Assembly: GCA_002707185.1 (NCBI GenBank)
Contig: PAMF01000017.1
Span: 13,431 to 32,528 of the forward strand
DNA: 19,098 nt
Direction: 5' to 3'
Source of the DNA: Chloroflexota bacterium
Lineage (GTDB): Bacteria > Chloroflexota > Dehalococcoidia > UBA3495
The notes under the pieces: generated by a model
Database searches by the model: none
What the model was told of the DNA's origin: nothing
What the model saw: the letters and a program-made list of their open reading frames with translations, nothing else
In this document: piece by piece, positions 7,193 through 14,940 of the stretch
Layout of the letters: each line of letters begins with the position of its first letter
How positions within the stretch are numbered: the first letter of the stretch is position 1
Translations under genes and position numbers: made by a program

Positions 7193-8881
7193 TTGGCAAC
7201 AATCAAAACACAACAAGATCCCAAACATCGTAGCAGGGAGATTACTGACGGCCCTGATCGAGCACCGGCCAGAGCGATGTTGTTAGCTATGGGCTTGACT
7301 CAAGAAGACCTAGAAAAACCATTCGTATCGTTAGCAAATCTAGCCAGTGATGTAACACCATGCAACGTTCATCTTGACAGGCTCACTAATGCTGCTAAAG
7401 AGGGTGTTCGGGAAGCCGGAGGTATACCATTTGAATTCGGGACGATAACCGTAAGCGACGGAATTTCCATGGGAACCGAAGGTATGAAAGCCTCCTTGGT
7501 TAGTAGAGAAGTGATAGCTGACTCAATAGAAGTTGTTACCTTCGGGGAAAGAATGGACGGCCTTATAACCGTGGCCGGATGTGACAAGAATATGCCAGGG
7601 TGCATGATGGCCATAGCGAGGCTTAATATTCCATCTATATTCATCTATGGTGGAACTATCATGCCAGGACAATTCCAAGGAAGAGATGTAAACATACAAG
7701 ACGTCTTTGAAGCCGTAGGTGCTTACGCAAAAGGAAACATGACTTTAGAGGAACTTACGGAACTGGAATGCAATGCCTGTCCTGGGGAAGGATCTTGTGC
7801 AGGGCTTTTCACCGCTAACACTATGTCAACAGCTATAGAAGTGATGGGGTTGTCCTTACCGGGTGATGCATCTATACCAGCTATTGATCCCCGCAAAAAC
7901 GACCGAGCTAAAGAATCGGGAAGAACTCTTATGCGTCTTCTTAGGGAAGGGATCCGCCCCCGAGATATTTTAACCAAGAATGCTTTTGAAAACGCCATTA
8001 CTGTGGTAGTAGCCATGGGTGGGTCAACCAATGCAGTATTGCATCTTATGGCCATAGCCCGAGAAGCCGGTGTTAATTTACAGCTTGAAGATTTCGACCG
8101 GATTAGTCGGAGTACCCCTTATATCACAGATATGAAGCCGGGAGGACGCTACGTAATGGCTGATCTAGATCGGTACGGCGGAATATCATTAGTCTTAAAG
8201 CGATTATTGAACGCCGGCCTGCTCCACGGCGATGCAATGACCATTACAGGTAAAAGTCTTGCCGAAAACGTATCTAATATTGATACTGTGGAAGACCAGC
8301 CCATAGTTTATAATACGGATGCTCCCCGGAGTCCCACTGGAGGGTTAGCAATACTGAGAGGCAATCTAGCTCCAGACGGAGCTGTTATCAAAGTAGCAGG
8401 TCATCAAGAGAAAATTTATGAAGGTCCAGCCCGCGTATTCGACCAAGAAGAAGAAGCTTTTAAAGCAATACAACGCAATGAAATAGTTGCCGGTGACATA
8501 GTAGTAATCCGATATGAGGGGCCCAAAGGGGGGCCAGGTATGAGAGAGATGTTGGCAGTCACTGGTGCATTAATTGGCCAAGGGCTTGGGGATGACGTTG
8601 CATTGATTACTGACGGAAGATTTTCGGGAGCGTCCCACGGGCCCATGGTAGGACATGTCGCTCCTGAAGCCGCGGTAGGAGGACCAATAGGACTATTGCA
8701 AGAAGGCGACCTTATCACACTCGATATTCCAGCCCGTCAATTGAACGTTAAATTAACCGAAGAACAATTTAGTGACCGTCGCAATGCATGGAAACCTATT
8801 GAAGCCCAGTACACAAGTGGAGTATTCGCCAAATACGCTAAACTAGTTTCGTCGGCCTCTGACGGGGCTGTCACGGGATAA
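7193..8881 (+). CDS. ilvD: Dihydroxy-acid dehydratase
   Basis: Dehydrates 2,3-dihydroxy-isovalerate and 2,3-dihydroxy-3-methylvalerate to the 2-oxo acids that precede valine and isoleucine. The 562-residue length is normal. The Fe-S cluster cysteines of the family are seen as C57 (DVTPCNVHL), C130 ([10 protein letters not shown]) and C202 ([13 protein letters not shown]); K132, the carbamylated lysine of the family, follows C130. C-terminal signatures [13 protein letters not shown] and [15 protein letters not shown] are present. The start is TTG at 7193, placed 3 bases after a near-perfect AGGAGGGG (7182-7189); no in-frame ATG fits. It stands alone with its own promoter, divergent from sodN. 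No other branched-chain gene is in the window. Confidence 0.97.
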   Translation: MATIKTQQDPKHRSREITDGPDRAPARAMLLAMGLTQEDLEKPFVSLANLASDVTPCNVHLDRLTNAAKEGVREAGGIPFEFGTITVSDGISMGTEGMKASLVSREVIADSIEVVTFGERMDGLITVAGCDKNMPGCMMAIARLNIPSIFIYGGTIMPGQFQGRDVNIQDVFEAVGAYAKGNMTLEELTELECNACPGEGSCAGLFTANTMSTAIEVMGLSLPGDASIPAIDPRKNDRAKESGRTLMRLLREGIRPRDILTKNAFENAITVVVAMGGSTNAVLHLMAIAREAGVNLQLEDFDRISRSTPYITDMKPGGRYVMADLDRYGGISLVLKRLLNAGLLHGDAMTITGKSLAENVSNIDTVEDQPIVYNTDAPRSPTGGLAILRGNLAPDGAVIKVAGHQEKIYEGPARVFDQEEEAFKAIQRNEIVAGDIVVIRYEGPKGGPGMREMLAVTGALIGQGLGDDVALITDGRFSGASHGPMVGHVAPEAAVGGPIGLLQEGDLITLDIPARQLNVKLTEEQFSDRRNAWKPIEAQYTSGVFAKYAKLVSSASDGAVTG

Positions 8882-9019
8882 CTGTATAATACATTTTAGT
8901 CGCTACAGAATCGATATCTATTATGACCATTTAGGCATAAAATAGAACGACTGGTTCTTCACAAAAACAGATTTACCGATTGCTTAATATCAAAGTTTAA
9001 TAACATTTACGGAGTTTGA

Positions 9020-10177
9020 ATGGACTACGGAGCAGAAGCAATAATCCGACACAGAGCAAGTAGAGGTAAGGTGAGTATAGCCTCTAAGATGAAAGTTGAA
9101 ACAGCCGAAGAATTATCAATCGCGTACACTCCTGGAGTAGCAGCTGTAAGTATGGCCATCGCTAATGATAAATCTGAATCATTCGCTTTGACGAACCGAG
9201 CTAATAATGTTGCGGTAGTAACCGACGGATCCGCAGTGTTGGGGCTTGGCAACGTCGGGCCAGAAGCAGCTATGGCTGTTATGGAAGGGAAATCTATCCT
9301 GTTTAAAGGACTAGCGGATATAGATGCATTCCCAATCTGTTTAGCAACACAGGATAGCGCATCTATCATAGAAACTGTAAAGAATATCTCCCCTACATTC
9401 GGAGGTATTAACCTTGAAGACATAGCCGCTCCCCGTTGTTTCGAAATAGAAGCAGCATTACAGGATATAGGTATCCCTGTTTTTCACGATGATCAACATG
9501 GAACAGCTATAGTAGTCCTAGCTTCGGTCATAAACGCGTTGTTGGTAGTTAACAAGAAAATTAATGACGTCAAAATAGTTTTTGCAGGTGCAGGGGCCGG
9601 TGGCATTGCCTCAGCCAAATTGTTAAATCAATATGGAGCGAAAAACACTGTCCTTGTCGATAGCCAAGGGATTATTCACAAAGGAAGATCTGATTTATCT
9701 GATGTAAAGCAAGAGATGCTAGGTATTACCAACCCGGACAGCCATACGGGCGATCTCACAGAAGCACTTACTGGAGCAGACATTTTCATAGGACTCTCTG
9801 TAGGAGATACAGTTACTCAAAGAATGGTCCAGGCAATGGCCAAAGATGCCATCGTGCTGGCCGCAGCCAATCCTACACCCGAAATCATGCCGGACCTTGC
9901 CCGAGAAGCCGGCGCAGCCGTCGTTGGGACCGGTCGAAGCGACTTCGCTAATCAAATTAATAATAGTCTCGCCTTCCCCGGAGTATTTAGAGGCGCCCTC
10001 GATGTTAGGGCACCTAGGATTACAGATGGGATGAAAATTAGTGCAGCAGAAGCACTGGCAGGGCTCGTAGCTGAACCGACCGCGGAAAGAATCATTCCAT
10101 GGTCACTAGATCCGGTGGTCGTTCCAGCTGTTTCTAGAGCTGTCGCCGAAAAATGGCAGACCGACAACAATAGCTAA
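9020..10177 (+). CDS. Malic enzyme, NAD-type (oxaloacetate-decarboxylating malate dehydrogenase)
   Basis: Oxidatively decarboxylates malate to pyruvate and CO2. The 385 residues match the short bacterial form without a phosphotransacetylase domain. Seen in order are the catalytic tyrosine Y36 in AYTPGVA, TDGSAVLGLGNVGP, the catalytic lysine K96 in ILFKGLADIDAFP, metal ligands E133/D134 in INLEDIAAPRCFEIE and D157/D158 in FHDDQHGTA, and the Rossmann motif FAGAGAGGIASAKLL (188-202). An aspartate (D214) at the end of the second beta strand (VLVDSQG) suggests NAD over NADP; this is inference. ATG at 9020 is preceded by ACGGAG. It follows ilvD by 138 bases without a visible terminator. Its pyruvate product would feed the dehydrogenase encoded near the right end. 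Confidence 0.93.
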   Translation: MDYGAEAIIRHRASRGKVSIASKMKVETAEELSIAYTPGVAAVSMAIANDKSESFALTNRANNVAVVTDGSAVLGLGNVGPEAAMAVMEGKSILFKGLADIDAFPICLATQDSASIIETVKNISPTFGGINLEDIAAPRCFEIEAALQDIGIPVFHDDQHGTAIVVLASVINALLVVNKKINDVKIVFAGAGAGGIASAKLLNQYGAKNTVLVDSQGIIHKGRSDLSDVKQEMLGITNPDSHTGDLTEALTGADIFIGLSVGDTVTQRMVQAMAKDAIVLAAANPTPEIMPDLAREAGAAVVGTGRSDFANQINNSLAFPGVFRGALDVRAPRITDGMKISAAEALAGLVAEPTAERIIPWSLDPVVVPAVSRAVAEKWQTDNNS

Positions 10178-10266
10178 TACCTATTACCTATCATTTATTG
10201 GTTTTCCATCCTGTTAAGTGGGGCTACGAATCTCATAAATAACGGGTAGTACTCATTGTCTAAATT

Positions 10267-10317
10267 GCACCTGTTCGACGGTGCGATTATTGAACCACTA
10301 ACGTGCCTAATTAGTGG
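10267..10317 (+). other. Two tandem small hairpins in the leader of the crotonase gene
   Basis: GCACC (10267-10271) pairs with GGTGC (10280-10284), and CCACTAA (10295-10301) pairs with TTAGTGG (10311-10317). Both lie in the 159-base gap between the malic enzyme stop and the preferred crotonase start at 10337. They may form a structured 5' leader; neither is followed by a T-run, so they are not terminators. No convincing promoter was found in this gap. Confidence 0.3.
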
Positions 10318-10336
10318 AGCCCAAACGGAGAAACAA

Positions 10337-11140
10337 ATGAGTTCAAAACAAGTAGAATTCAAGCAACAATCTAGCCTAGGTATTATTACCCTTAATCGCC
10401 CCGAATCTCGTAACGCATTAACCCCTCAAATGATTCAAGACCTCGGACAATCTATTCAAAAATGCCAACGCAACGATATTAGAGCTGTTCTAATCACTGG
10501 GGTAGGTAATGCTTTCTGTGCAGGAGCTGATGTAAAGGATTTTGCTGATAATCTGGAGATGAACGGGCCTGATGGTTTGGCAGAATATTTGAATAACCTT
10601 GCTGATACCCTGCACAAAGATGTCATATTACAGCTGCGGCTTTTGAATAAACCCGTTATTGCTGCTATCAACGGAGTCGCCGCCGGCGCTGGATTCAGTC
10701 TCACGCTCTCTTGCGATCTAAGGATAGCCTCTAGCGAAGCCAGATTTATCATGGCATACGCTGGGATCGGTTGCACTGCCGATGGGGGATCTACCTATTT
10801 TTTACCCAGATTAGTGGGACTTGGGCGGGCTATGGAGATATACCTTGCCAGCCAACCTATAGGTGCCGAATATGCACGCGAACTCGGATTAGTAAATCAA
10901 GTGTTCCCCTCAGGGAATTTCGCACAACATTCTTTGGAAATCGCAATCCGATTATCCGAAGGACCAACCCAGGCGTATGGCAAAGTCAAACAATTATTCG
11001 ATAATTCCTGGGATTCCACCTTGGCTATGCAATTAGATTCAGAGACTACTGCTATCTCTGACATTGGCCTAACTCATGACTTCCAAGATGGCATCAAGGC
11101 TTTTAGAGATAAGCGGCAGGCCTGGTTCCAAGGAAACTAA
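10337..11140 (+). CDS. Enoyl-CoA hydratase/isomerase (crotonase) family protein
   Basis: A 267-residue crotonase-fold acyl-CoA enzyme. Signatures are GIITLNRPESRNALT, the oxyanion-hole segment GNAFCAGADVKDF, KPVIAAINGVAAGAGFSLTLSCDLRIAS, and GCTADGGSTYFLPRLVG. The last segment has Asp-Gly-Gly-Ser where classical enoyl-CoA hydratases have a catalytic glutamate in a GAGGT-type motif, and it resembles PaaG-type isomerases (ring-opened phenylacetyl-CoA metabolism), in which an aspartate acts here. The exact substrate cannot be read from sequence. The frame stays open back to a TTG at 10256, but ATG 10337 has CGGAG six bases before it, and the 27 extra residues have no family likeness. It is followed by a long leader for the next gene, with no other acyl-CoA gene nearby, so the pathway is unknown. 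Confidence 0.88.
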   Translation: MSSKQVEFKQQSSLGIITLNRPESRNALTPQMIQDLGQSIQKCQRNDIRAVLITGVGNAFCAGADVKDFADNLEMNGPDGLAEYLNNLADTLHKDVILQLRLLNKPVIAAINGVAAGAGFSLTLSCDLRIASSEARFIMAYAGIGCTADGGSTYFLPRLVGLGRAMEIYLASQPIGAEYARELGLVNQVFPSGNFAQHSLEIAIRLSEGPTQAYGKVKQLFDNSWDSTLAMQLDSETTAISDIGLTHDFQDGIKAFRDKRQAWFQGN

Positions 11141-11220
11141 ACAAATCTGGGGCCAATACACGAAAGCCACTAAAGTGCCCAAAACCAGTCGCTAGAATTG
11201 TAGATTAACATAAGGGGGTT

Positions 11221-11320
11221 ACCAGTAAAATAGTGGTGCCTCTTGTTTTGTGTCTCTAACCAGTGGAAACCACGGGATCAACGGGGCTAGTCTCCCGTAG
11301 GGAGCAGGGGTAGGGAGGAG
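11221..11320 (+). promoter_or_regulatory. Structured leader RNA of the collagen-like/pentapeptide lipoprotein gene (riboswitch candidate)
   Basis: The 183-base gap before the lipoprotein gene contains clustered short stems. GTGG (11263-11266) pairs with CCAC (11270-11273) around AAA, followed by GGGATCAACGGGGCTAG; then CTCCC (11292-11296) pairs with GGGAG (11300-11304) around GTA, followed by CAGGGG. The same CTCCC can alternatively pair with GGGAG at 11313-11317, which is the ribosome binding site (GGGAGGAG) of the gene. A GGAAAC apical loop, GGGA after the first stem, and AGCAGGGG after the second stem are loosely reminiscent of the GEMM/c-di-GMP-I riboswitch layout, but the conserved core is not matched, so no class is assigned. 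Confidence 0.4.
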
Positions 11321-11323
11321 AGT

Positions 11324-12262
11324 ATGATAAAAGTCTGGACTATTTTCGGTATACTCCTAGCATCAATGCTAATAGGAATCGCGTGCTTTGGAGGAGACGA
11401 AACCGCAGCCCTCGATAAAGATCAATTGTCTTTAGTATCTGAAGACCCAACTGGCAGGATAGGCCCTCCAGGGCCTGCAGGCCCTCAGGGCCCTCCAGGC
11501 CCTCCAGGTAAAATCGGGCCCCTTGGAGCCACCGGACCGATTGGTCCCAAAGGAGAACAGGGCTCGGCCGGAACAGTTGGTCCCCAAGGACCTGCAGGAG
11601 CAATCGGATCTGCCGGACCATCATCTGAACTGGTAATAGGAGGCCAAAGCTGCGGGGCAGGACAGTCAGTTACTGGCTTCGATGCCGTCGGCAATTTAAT
11701 ATGCAGTGGTGGTGAAAGTCTAACCTGCGGATCTTTGCTAAGGGAAGCCTACCTGCAAGGATGTGATCTAGCTGGCTCTGACTTACGAGATATTGACCTG
11801 AGAGACGCTATCATGACTCGGGTAGACCTAAGTAGGGCTGACCTAGAAGAAGCTGACTTGGTAGGCGCAACTTTAACCGACGCTAATCTGAGAAGAGCCG
11901 ACCTCAATCACGCGGTCCTTAGGGATACGAAACTGAGTGGCTCAGACTTGAGTGATGCTGGTGGAATCGACGTGGATATGTCCAACGCAGATTTGTCCCA
12001 CGCAGATTTGACAGACACCGTATTCAGAGATAGTAATTTTGATGAAGTTAATTTAAGCTTCGCCGATCTGACAGGGTCACGTTTTGACAATACGGATATG
12101 GTAGATGCCAAATTGAGATTCTCTGATTTTACCAACGCCAATCTCGAAGGATCCAACCTGAATAGGGCCAAAATCAATGGAGTTATATGGGACAACACGA
12201 TTTGCCCCACCGGAGATAACAGCGACAATGTTGGTGGTACTTGTTCGGGATATTTGAGATAA
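11324..12262 (+). CDS. Predicted lipoprotein with collagen-like stalk and pentapeptide-repeat domain
   Basis: A 312-residue, probably exported protein of unknown function. Residues 1-20 form a hydrophobic signal peptide ending in GIA before C21, a weak but acceptable lipobox, so membrane anchoring by lipid is likely. A polar linker (22-43) leads to 19 uninterrupted Gly-X-Y triplets at 44-100, many Gly-Pro-Pro or Gly-Pro-Ala, as in collagen. Residues 101-140 contain two cysteines (C110, C127) in a [18 protein letters not shown] unit. Residues about 142-286 are nearly 30 pentapeptide repeats of the A(D/N)LXX type, which form a right-handed beta-helix. The end, WDNTICPTG...GGTC, is a cap seen on many pentapeptide proteins. 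The start has an excellent site (GGGAGGAG, 11313-11320). Collagen triplets suggest trimerisation, so the likely form is a surface trimer with a rod and a beta-helical head; this is inference. Confidence 0.88.
   Translation: MIKVWTIFGILLASMLIGIACFGGDETAALDKDQLSLVSEDPTGRIGPPGPAGPQGPPGPPGKIGPLGATGPIGPKGEQGSAGTVGPQGPAGAIGSAGPSSELVIGGQSCGAGQSVTGFDAVGNLICSGGESLTCGSLLREAYLQGCDLAGSDLRDIDLRDAIMTRVDLSRADLEEADLVGATLTDANLRRADLNHAVLRDTKLSGSDLSDAGGIDVDMSNADLSHADLTDTVFRDSNFDEVNLSFADLTGSRFDNTDMVDAKLRFSDFTNANLEGSNLNRAKINGVIWDNTICPTGDNSDNVGGTCSGYLR
11462..11508 (+). repeat. Short GC-rich tandem motif encoding Gly-Pro-Pro triplets
   Basis: GGCCCTCCAGG occurs three times at 11462-11472, 11489-11499 and 11498-11508, inside the collagen-like region. 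The tract is markedly more GC-rich than the surrounding DNA and could expand or contract in whole triplets of the protein. Confidence 0.75.
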
Positions 12263-12282
12263 AAAACAAATCTAAGCTTGCA

Positions 12283-12320
12283 AAATAAAAGAGCCTTCCT
12301 GACGGAAGGCTCTTTTATTT
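12283..12320. terminator. Bidirectional terminator between the lipoprotein gene and mutS2
   Basis: A perfect 17-bp inverted repeat (12283-12299 and 12304-12320) around the loop TGAC, with GAGCCTTCC/GGAAGGCTC at its core and A/T-rich ends that supply the U-tract in both directions. The right arm includes the mutS2 stop codon (12315-12317). It ends both convergent genes. Confidence 0.92.
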
Positions 12321-14873
12321 CAGAAAAACCAGAGTTACCCCATCACCGGAATTCTCCGGATCTGGGATAGCCAACTTAACCAACGGATGATCAGATAAAT
12401 ATTCTCGCACAGCTGTTCTTAGAGTACCCGTCCCCTTACCATGTATGATACGCACCTCATCGGCATCCTGCGCCGCCCCGTTACGCAGCAAATCTTCTAT
12501 CTTATCTAATGCCTGATGTACCCGTTGGCCTCTAAGATCTATCTCAGGATCAAACGATATTTTTGGTAGACTATTCCTTGATGCCGTTGATTCATAAGCT
12601 CTCCCAGAATTATCAGATTGGCTTCTCATTTGTAAAACACTGTTTTCAGATCGCCCAGCGGGAGCCAATCCTTCTAACTGGTAAATAGGGATCTTAGCTC
12701 GCATAGTTCCCAAGGAGACTTCAATATGATCGTCTTCTCCAGATGGATTGATCACGACAACTGGGCGAGGAATACCTCTGATGTAGACTCTGTCTCCATT
12801 GACTAAATCCCTTTGCCACCCGGTCCGAGATAACGAAATAGGGTCCCATTCCGGAGAATTAATAGATCTCCTGACTTCGTTTAATTCTAGTCTTGCTTCA
12901 TCAATAGAAAGGTCATTACCATCAATTCCCTTATCTAATGCGACATCCGGGTTACCGGGGTTCAATATAGTTGGTTGTTGTATAAAACGTTCGACTCGTC
13001 GTAACTTATTTAAGAGCTCAGCAGTTTCCTGTTGTAACTCGTTTCTTGCTTCCTCTACTAAGTTCTCTTTTATGGTTTCCAAATTAGCCAAATTATGATC
13101 CACCTCTTCCCGTTGCTTCATTGCGTCAGCTAAATTCGCTTCCGCCTCTATATTTAATCTGTTCAGAATTTCACGCTCTTTCTGCAAATCTTGTATCAGT
13201 TCTTCTGCAACTAGTTGAGATGGCGCCATCAATGATCGCGCTTGGTCTACAACTTGAGATGCTAGCCCAAGACGTGTGGCTATGGTCATCGCATAGCTCC
13301 TACCAGGTAACCCCATAGTAATCCTATAGGTCGGGGCCAATGTGACGGGATCAAGATCTACACTGGCGTTCATCATACCAACCTGTTCCTGAGCATAAGC
13401 AGCAACTACTCGATGATGGGTAGTGGCTATAGTTAAGGCTCCCACATCTTGGAAATGACTCAAAATGGCTTCGCTCAACGCTGATCCTTCTTCCGGATCA
13501 GTACTAGTCCCTAATTCGTCGATCAGCACTAGGGATTTCACGGTTACTCGTTCCATGATCCACTTAAGGTTGCTGATATGGGAACTAAAGGTCGAAAGGG
13601 ATTCTTCGATGCTTTGCTGATCACCTATATCTACGTATATACCATCTAAAATTGGGAATATAGCCTCTTGGGCCGGAACGTGTAGGCCAGCATGAGCCAT
13701 GAGAGCGAATAATCCTACCGTCTTAAGAGCTACAGTCTTACCCCCTGCATTCGGTCCAGTGATAACCATGACGTTGGGATATACGGATTTATCCTGGTTG
13801 TGAATCGGAGTCTCCTCCTGATTATAAGGCTCACTGACAAGAGGTTGGCCTAAACTCAAACTAATCGGAACTGCATCCTGTGATATCAATGGATGACGAG
13901 CTTGAACCAACTTTATCGCTCTGCCAAACACCTGATCGACAATCATTCGAGGCGCAATACCGGACCATTCGATAGAACAACGTCCCTTAGCAATCGCAAG
14001 ATCCAACTTGCCTAACAAAGATAACGTTAACTGTAAATCGGAACCAGATTCCGCAACCAAATGAGATAGGTCCCTTAAGATCCTTTCCTCCTCTCTTTGC
14101 TCAGATAATAATGCCTCTCTCCAACGATTCCCGAGTTCAATGGCCGCCATAGGTTCAACGAAAACAGTTGCACCACTATCTGAAACATCATGGACGATGC
14201 CTGGAACCTGTGATTTACACTCTGCCTTCACCAATAAGACCAAGCGTCCGTTACGTTGAGTAATTATCGGTTCTTGTAATACCCCCTGTCGTTGTCCTCT
14301 CCTTAGACCACGGTCCATAATTTCATTAAGCTGCCGATATGCAACTCGGGTATCTTGACGCAATTGATATAAGTTATCACTAGCACCATCAAGCACTTCC
14401 CCACTTGGGCTGATACAAGCTCTGATCGGAGTTTCCACAGGCCTCAAATCGGGAATGTCCAATGCGATGTTATTCAATAACGGTAAATCGACTCGAGTTT
14501 TTAAATTAGTTTGATTAACTCTAGAAATTTTGATTAACTCGGCTATTGAAAATAATTCTCCACCACGCAAAACTCCGTCTAGAAGGACCCTTTGAATCCA
14601 TTCATCGAGATCCTCATCTGGACCGAACTCCAAGCTGCCCGTTTGGTCGATCAATGTACGGGCTTCGGTCGTTTCTTGTAATCTAGATGCGATCTCGAGT
14701 GGAGAAGTAGCTGCTCCCAACCCAAGAGCAGCTCTGCGACCTTGTGAGGTTCGAGTCAGACTAGATAATTTGACCTTTATTTGATCAAACTCCAGCAGCG
14801 CACTCGACCGTTCGAAGCCTGATATATTTAATAAGTCGGAATTAAAGTCAGGTCCCAAGGCATCAGTACTCAT
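12315..14873 (-). CDS. mutS2: MutS2 family ATPase/endonuclease (RqcU-type ribosome collision factor)
   Basis: An 852-residue MutS2 with the full family layout: N-terminal helical/lever region, an ABC-type ATPase with Walker A ITGPNAGGKT (K379) and Walker B VLIDELGTSTDPEEG, then THH in the TTHHR motif, a long charged coiled-coil insertion (roughly 510-640), a KOW-like segment (DRVYIRGIPRPVVVI) and a C-terminal Smr domain from about 776. The Smr signatures DLRGQR (D779) and IIHGKGTGTLR are intact, so nuclease-type activity is possible. MutS2 was named as a recombination suppressor; in Bacillus subtilis it binds collided ribosomes and splits them. ATG at 14873 has a modest site upstream. It lies 67 bases after the VLRF1-like gene on the same strand, with no terminator between, so the two are probably cotranscribed from the promoter near 15830-15857. 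Confidence 0.96.
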   Translation of the reverse strand: MSTDALGPDFNSDLLNISGFERSSALLEFDQIKVKLSSLTRTSQGRRAALGLGAATSPLEIASRLQETTEARTLIDQTGSLEFGPDEDLDEWIQRVLLDGVLRGGELFSIAELIKISRVNQTNLKTRVDLPLLNNIALDIPDLRPVETPIRACISPSGEVLDGASDNLYQLRQDTRVAYRQLNEIMDRGLRRGQRQGVLQEPIITQRNGRLVLLVKAECKSQVPGIVHDVSDSGATVFVEPMAAIELGNRWREALLSEQREEERILRDLSHLVAESGSDLQLTLSLLGKLDLAIAKGRCSIEWSGIAPRMIVDQVFGRAIKLVQARHPLISQDAVPISLSLGQPLVSEPYNQEETPIHNQDKSVYPNVMVITGPNAGGKTVALKTVGLFALMAHAGLHVPAQEAIFPILDGIYVDIGDQQSIEESLSTFSSHISNLKWIMERVTVKSLVLIDELGTSTDPEEGSALSEAILSHFQDVGALTIATTHHRVVAAYAQEQVGMMNASVDLDPVTLAPTYRITMGLPGRSYAMTIATRLGLASQVVDQARSLMAPSQLVAEELIQDLQKEREILNRLNIEAEANLADAMKQREEVDHNLANLETIKENLVEEARNELQQETAELLNKLRRVERFIQQPTILNPGNPDVALDKGIDGNDLSIDEARLELNEVRRSINSPEWDPISLSRTGWQRDLVNGDRVYIRGIPRPVVVINPSGEDDHIEVSLGTMRAKIPIYQLEGLAPAGRSENSVLQMRSQSDNSGRAYESTASRNSLPKISFDPEIDLRGQRVHQALDKIEDLLRNGAAQDADEVRIIHGKGTGTLRTAVREYLSDHPLVKLAIPDPENSGDGVTLVFLK

Positions 14874-14940
14874 AAATTCTCTAATGTCTAAAGAAGATTA
14901 TAATATCCAAACGTGAGGGCTATACATTTTGATCCTACTA

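Noticed and set aside
8885..8890. Perfect TATAAT just after the ilvD stop, possible malic enzyme promoter
   Set aside because: No acceptable -35 lies 16-18 bases upstream, and it is over 120 bases from the start codon.
8944..8958. AGAAC-GACTG-GTTCT inverted repeat before the malic enzyme gene, similar to a LexA/SOS box (GAAC-N4-GTTC)
   Set aside because: The half-sites are separated by five bases instead of four, and malic enzyme is not an SOS-type target. Treated as chance.
10295..11179. Near-identical 13-mers CCACTAACGTGCC (10295) and CCACTAAAGTGCC (11167) in the leaders of two neighbouring genes
   Set aside because: The first is part of a hairpin, but the second has no matching partner arm. 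Two similar 13-mers are too little to claim a shared regulatory site.
11340..11694. Minus-strand frames opposite the collagen region, rich in Pro and Gly
   Set aside because: They are the mirror of the repetitive Gly-Pro codons and carry no start signal.
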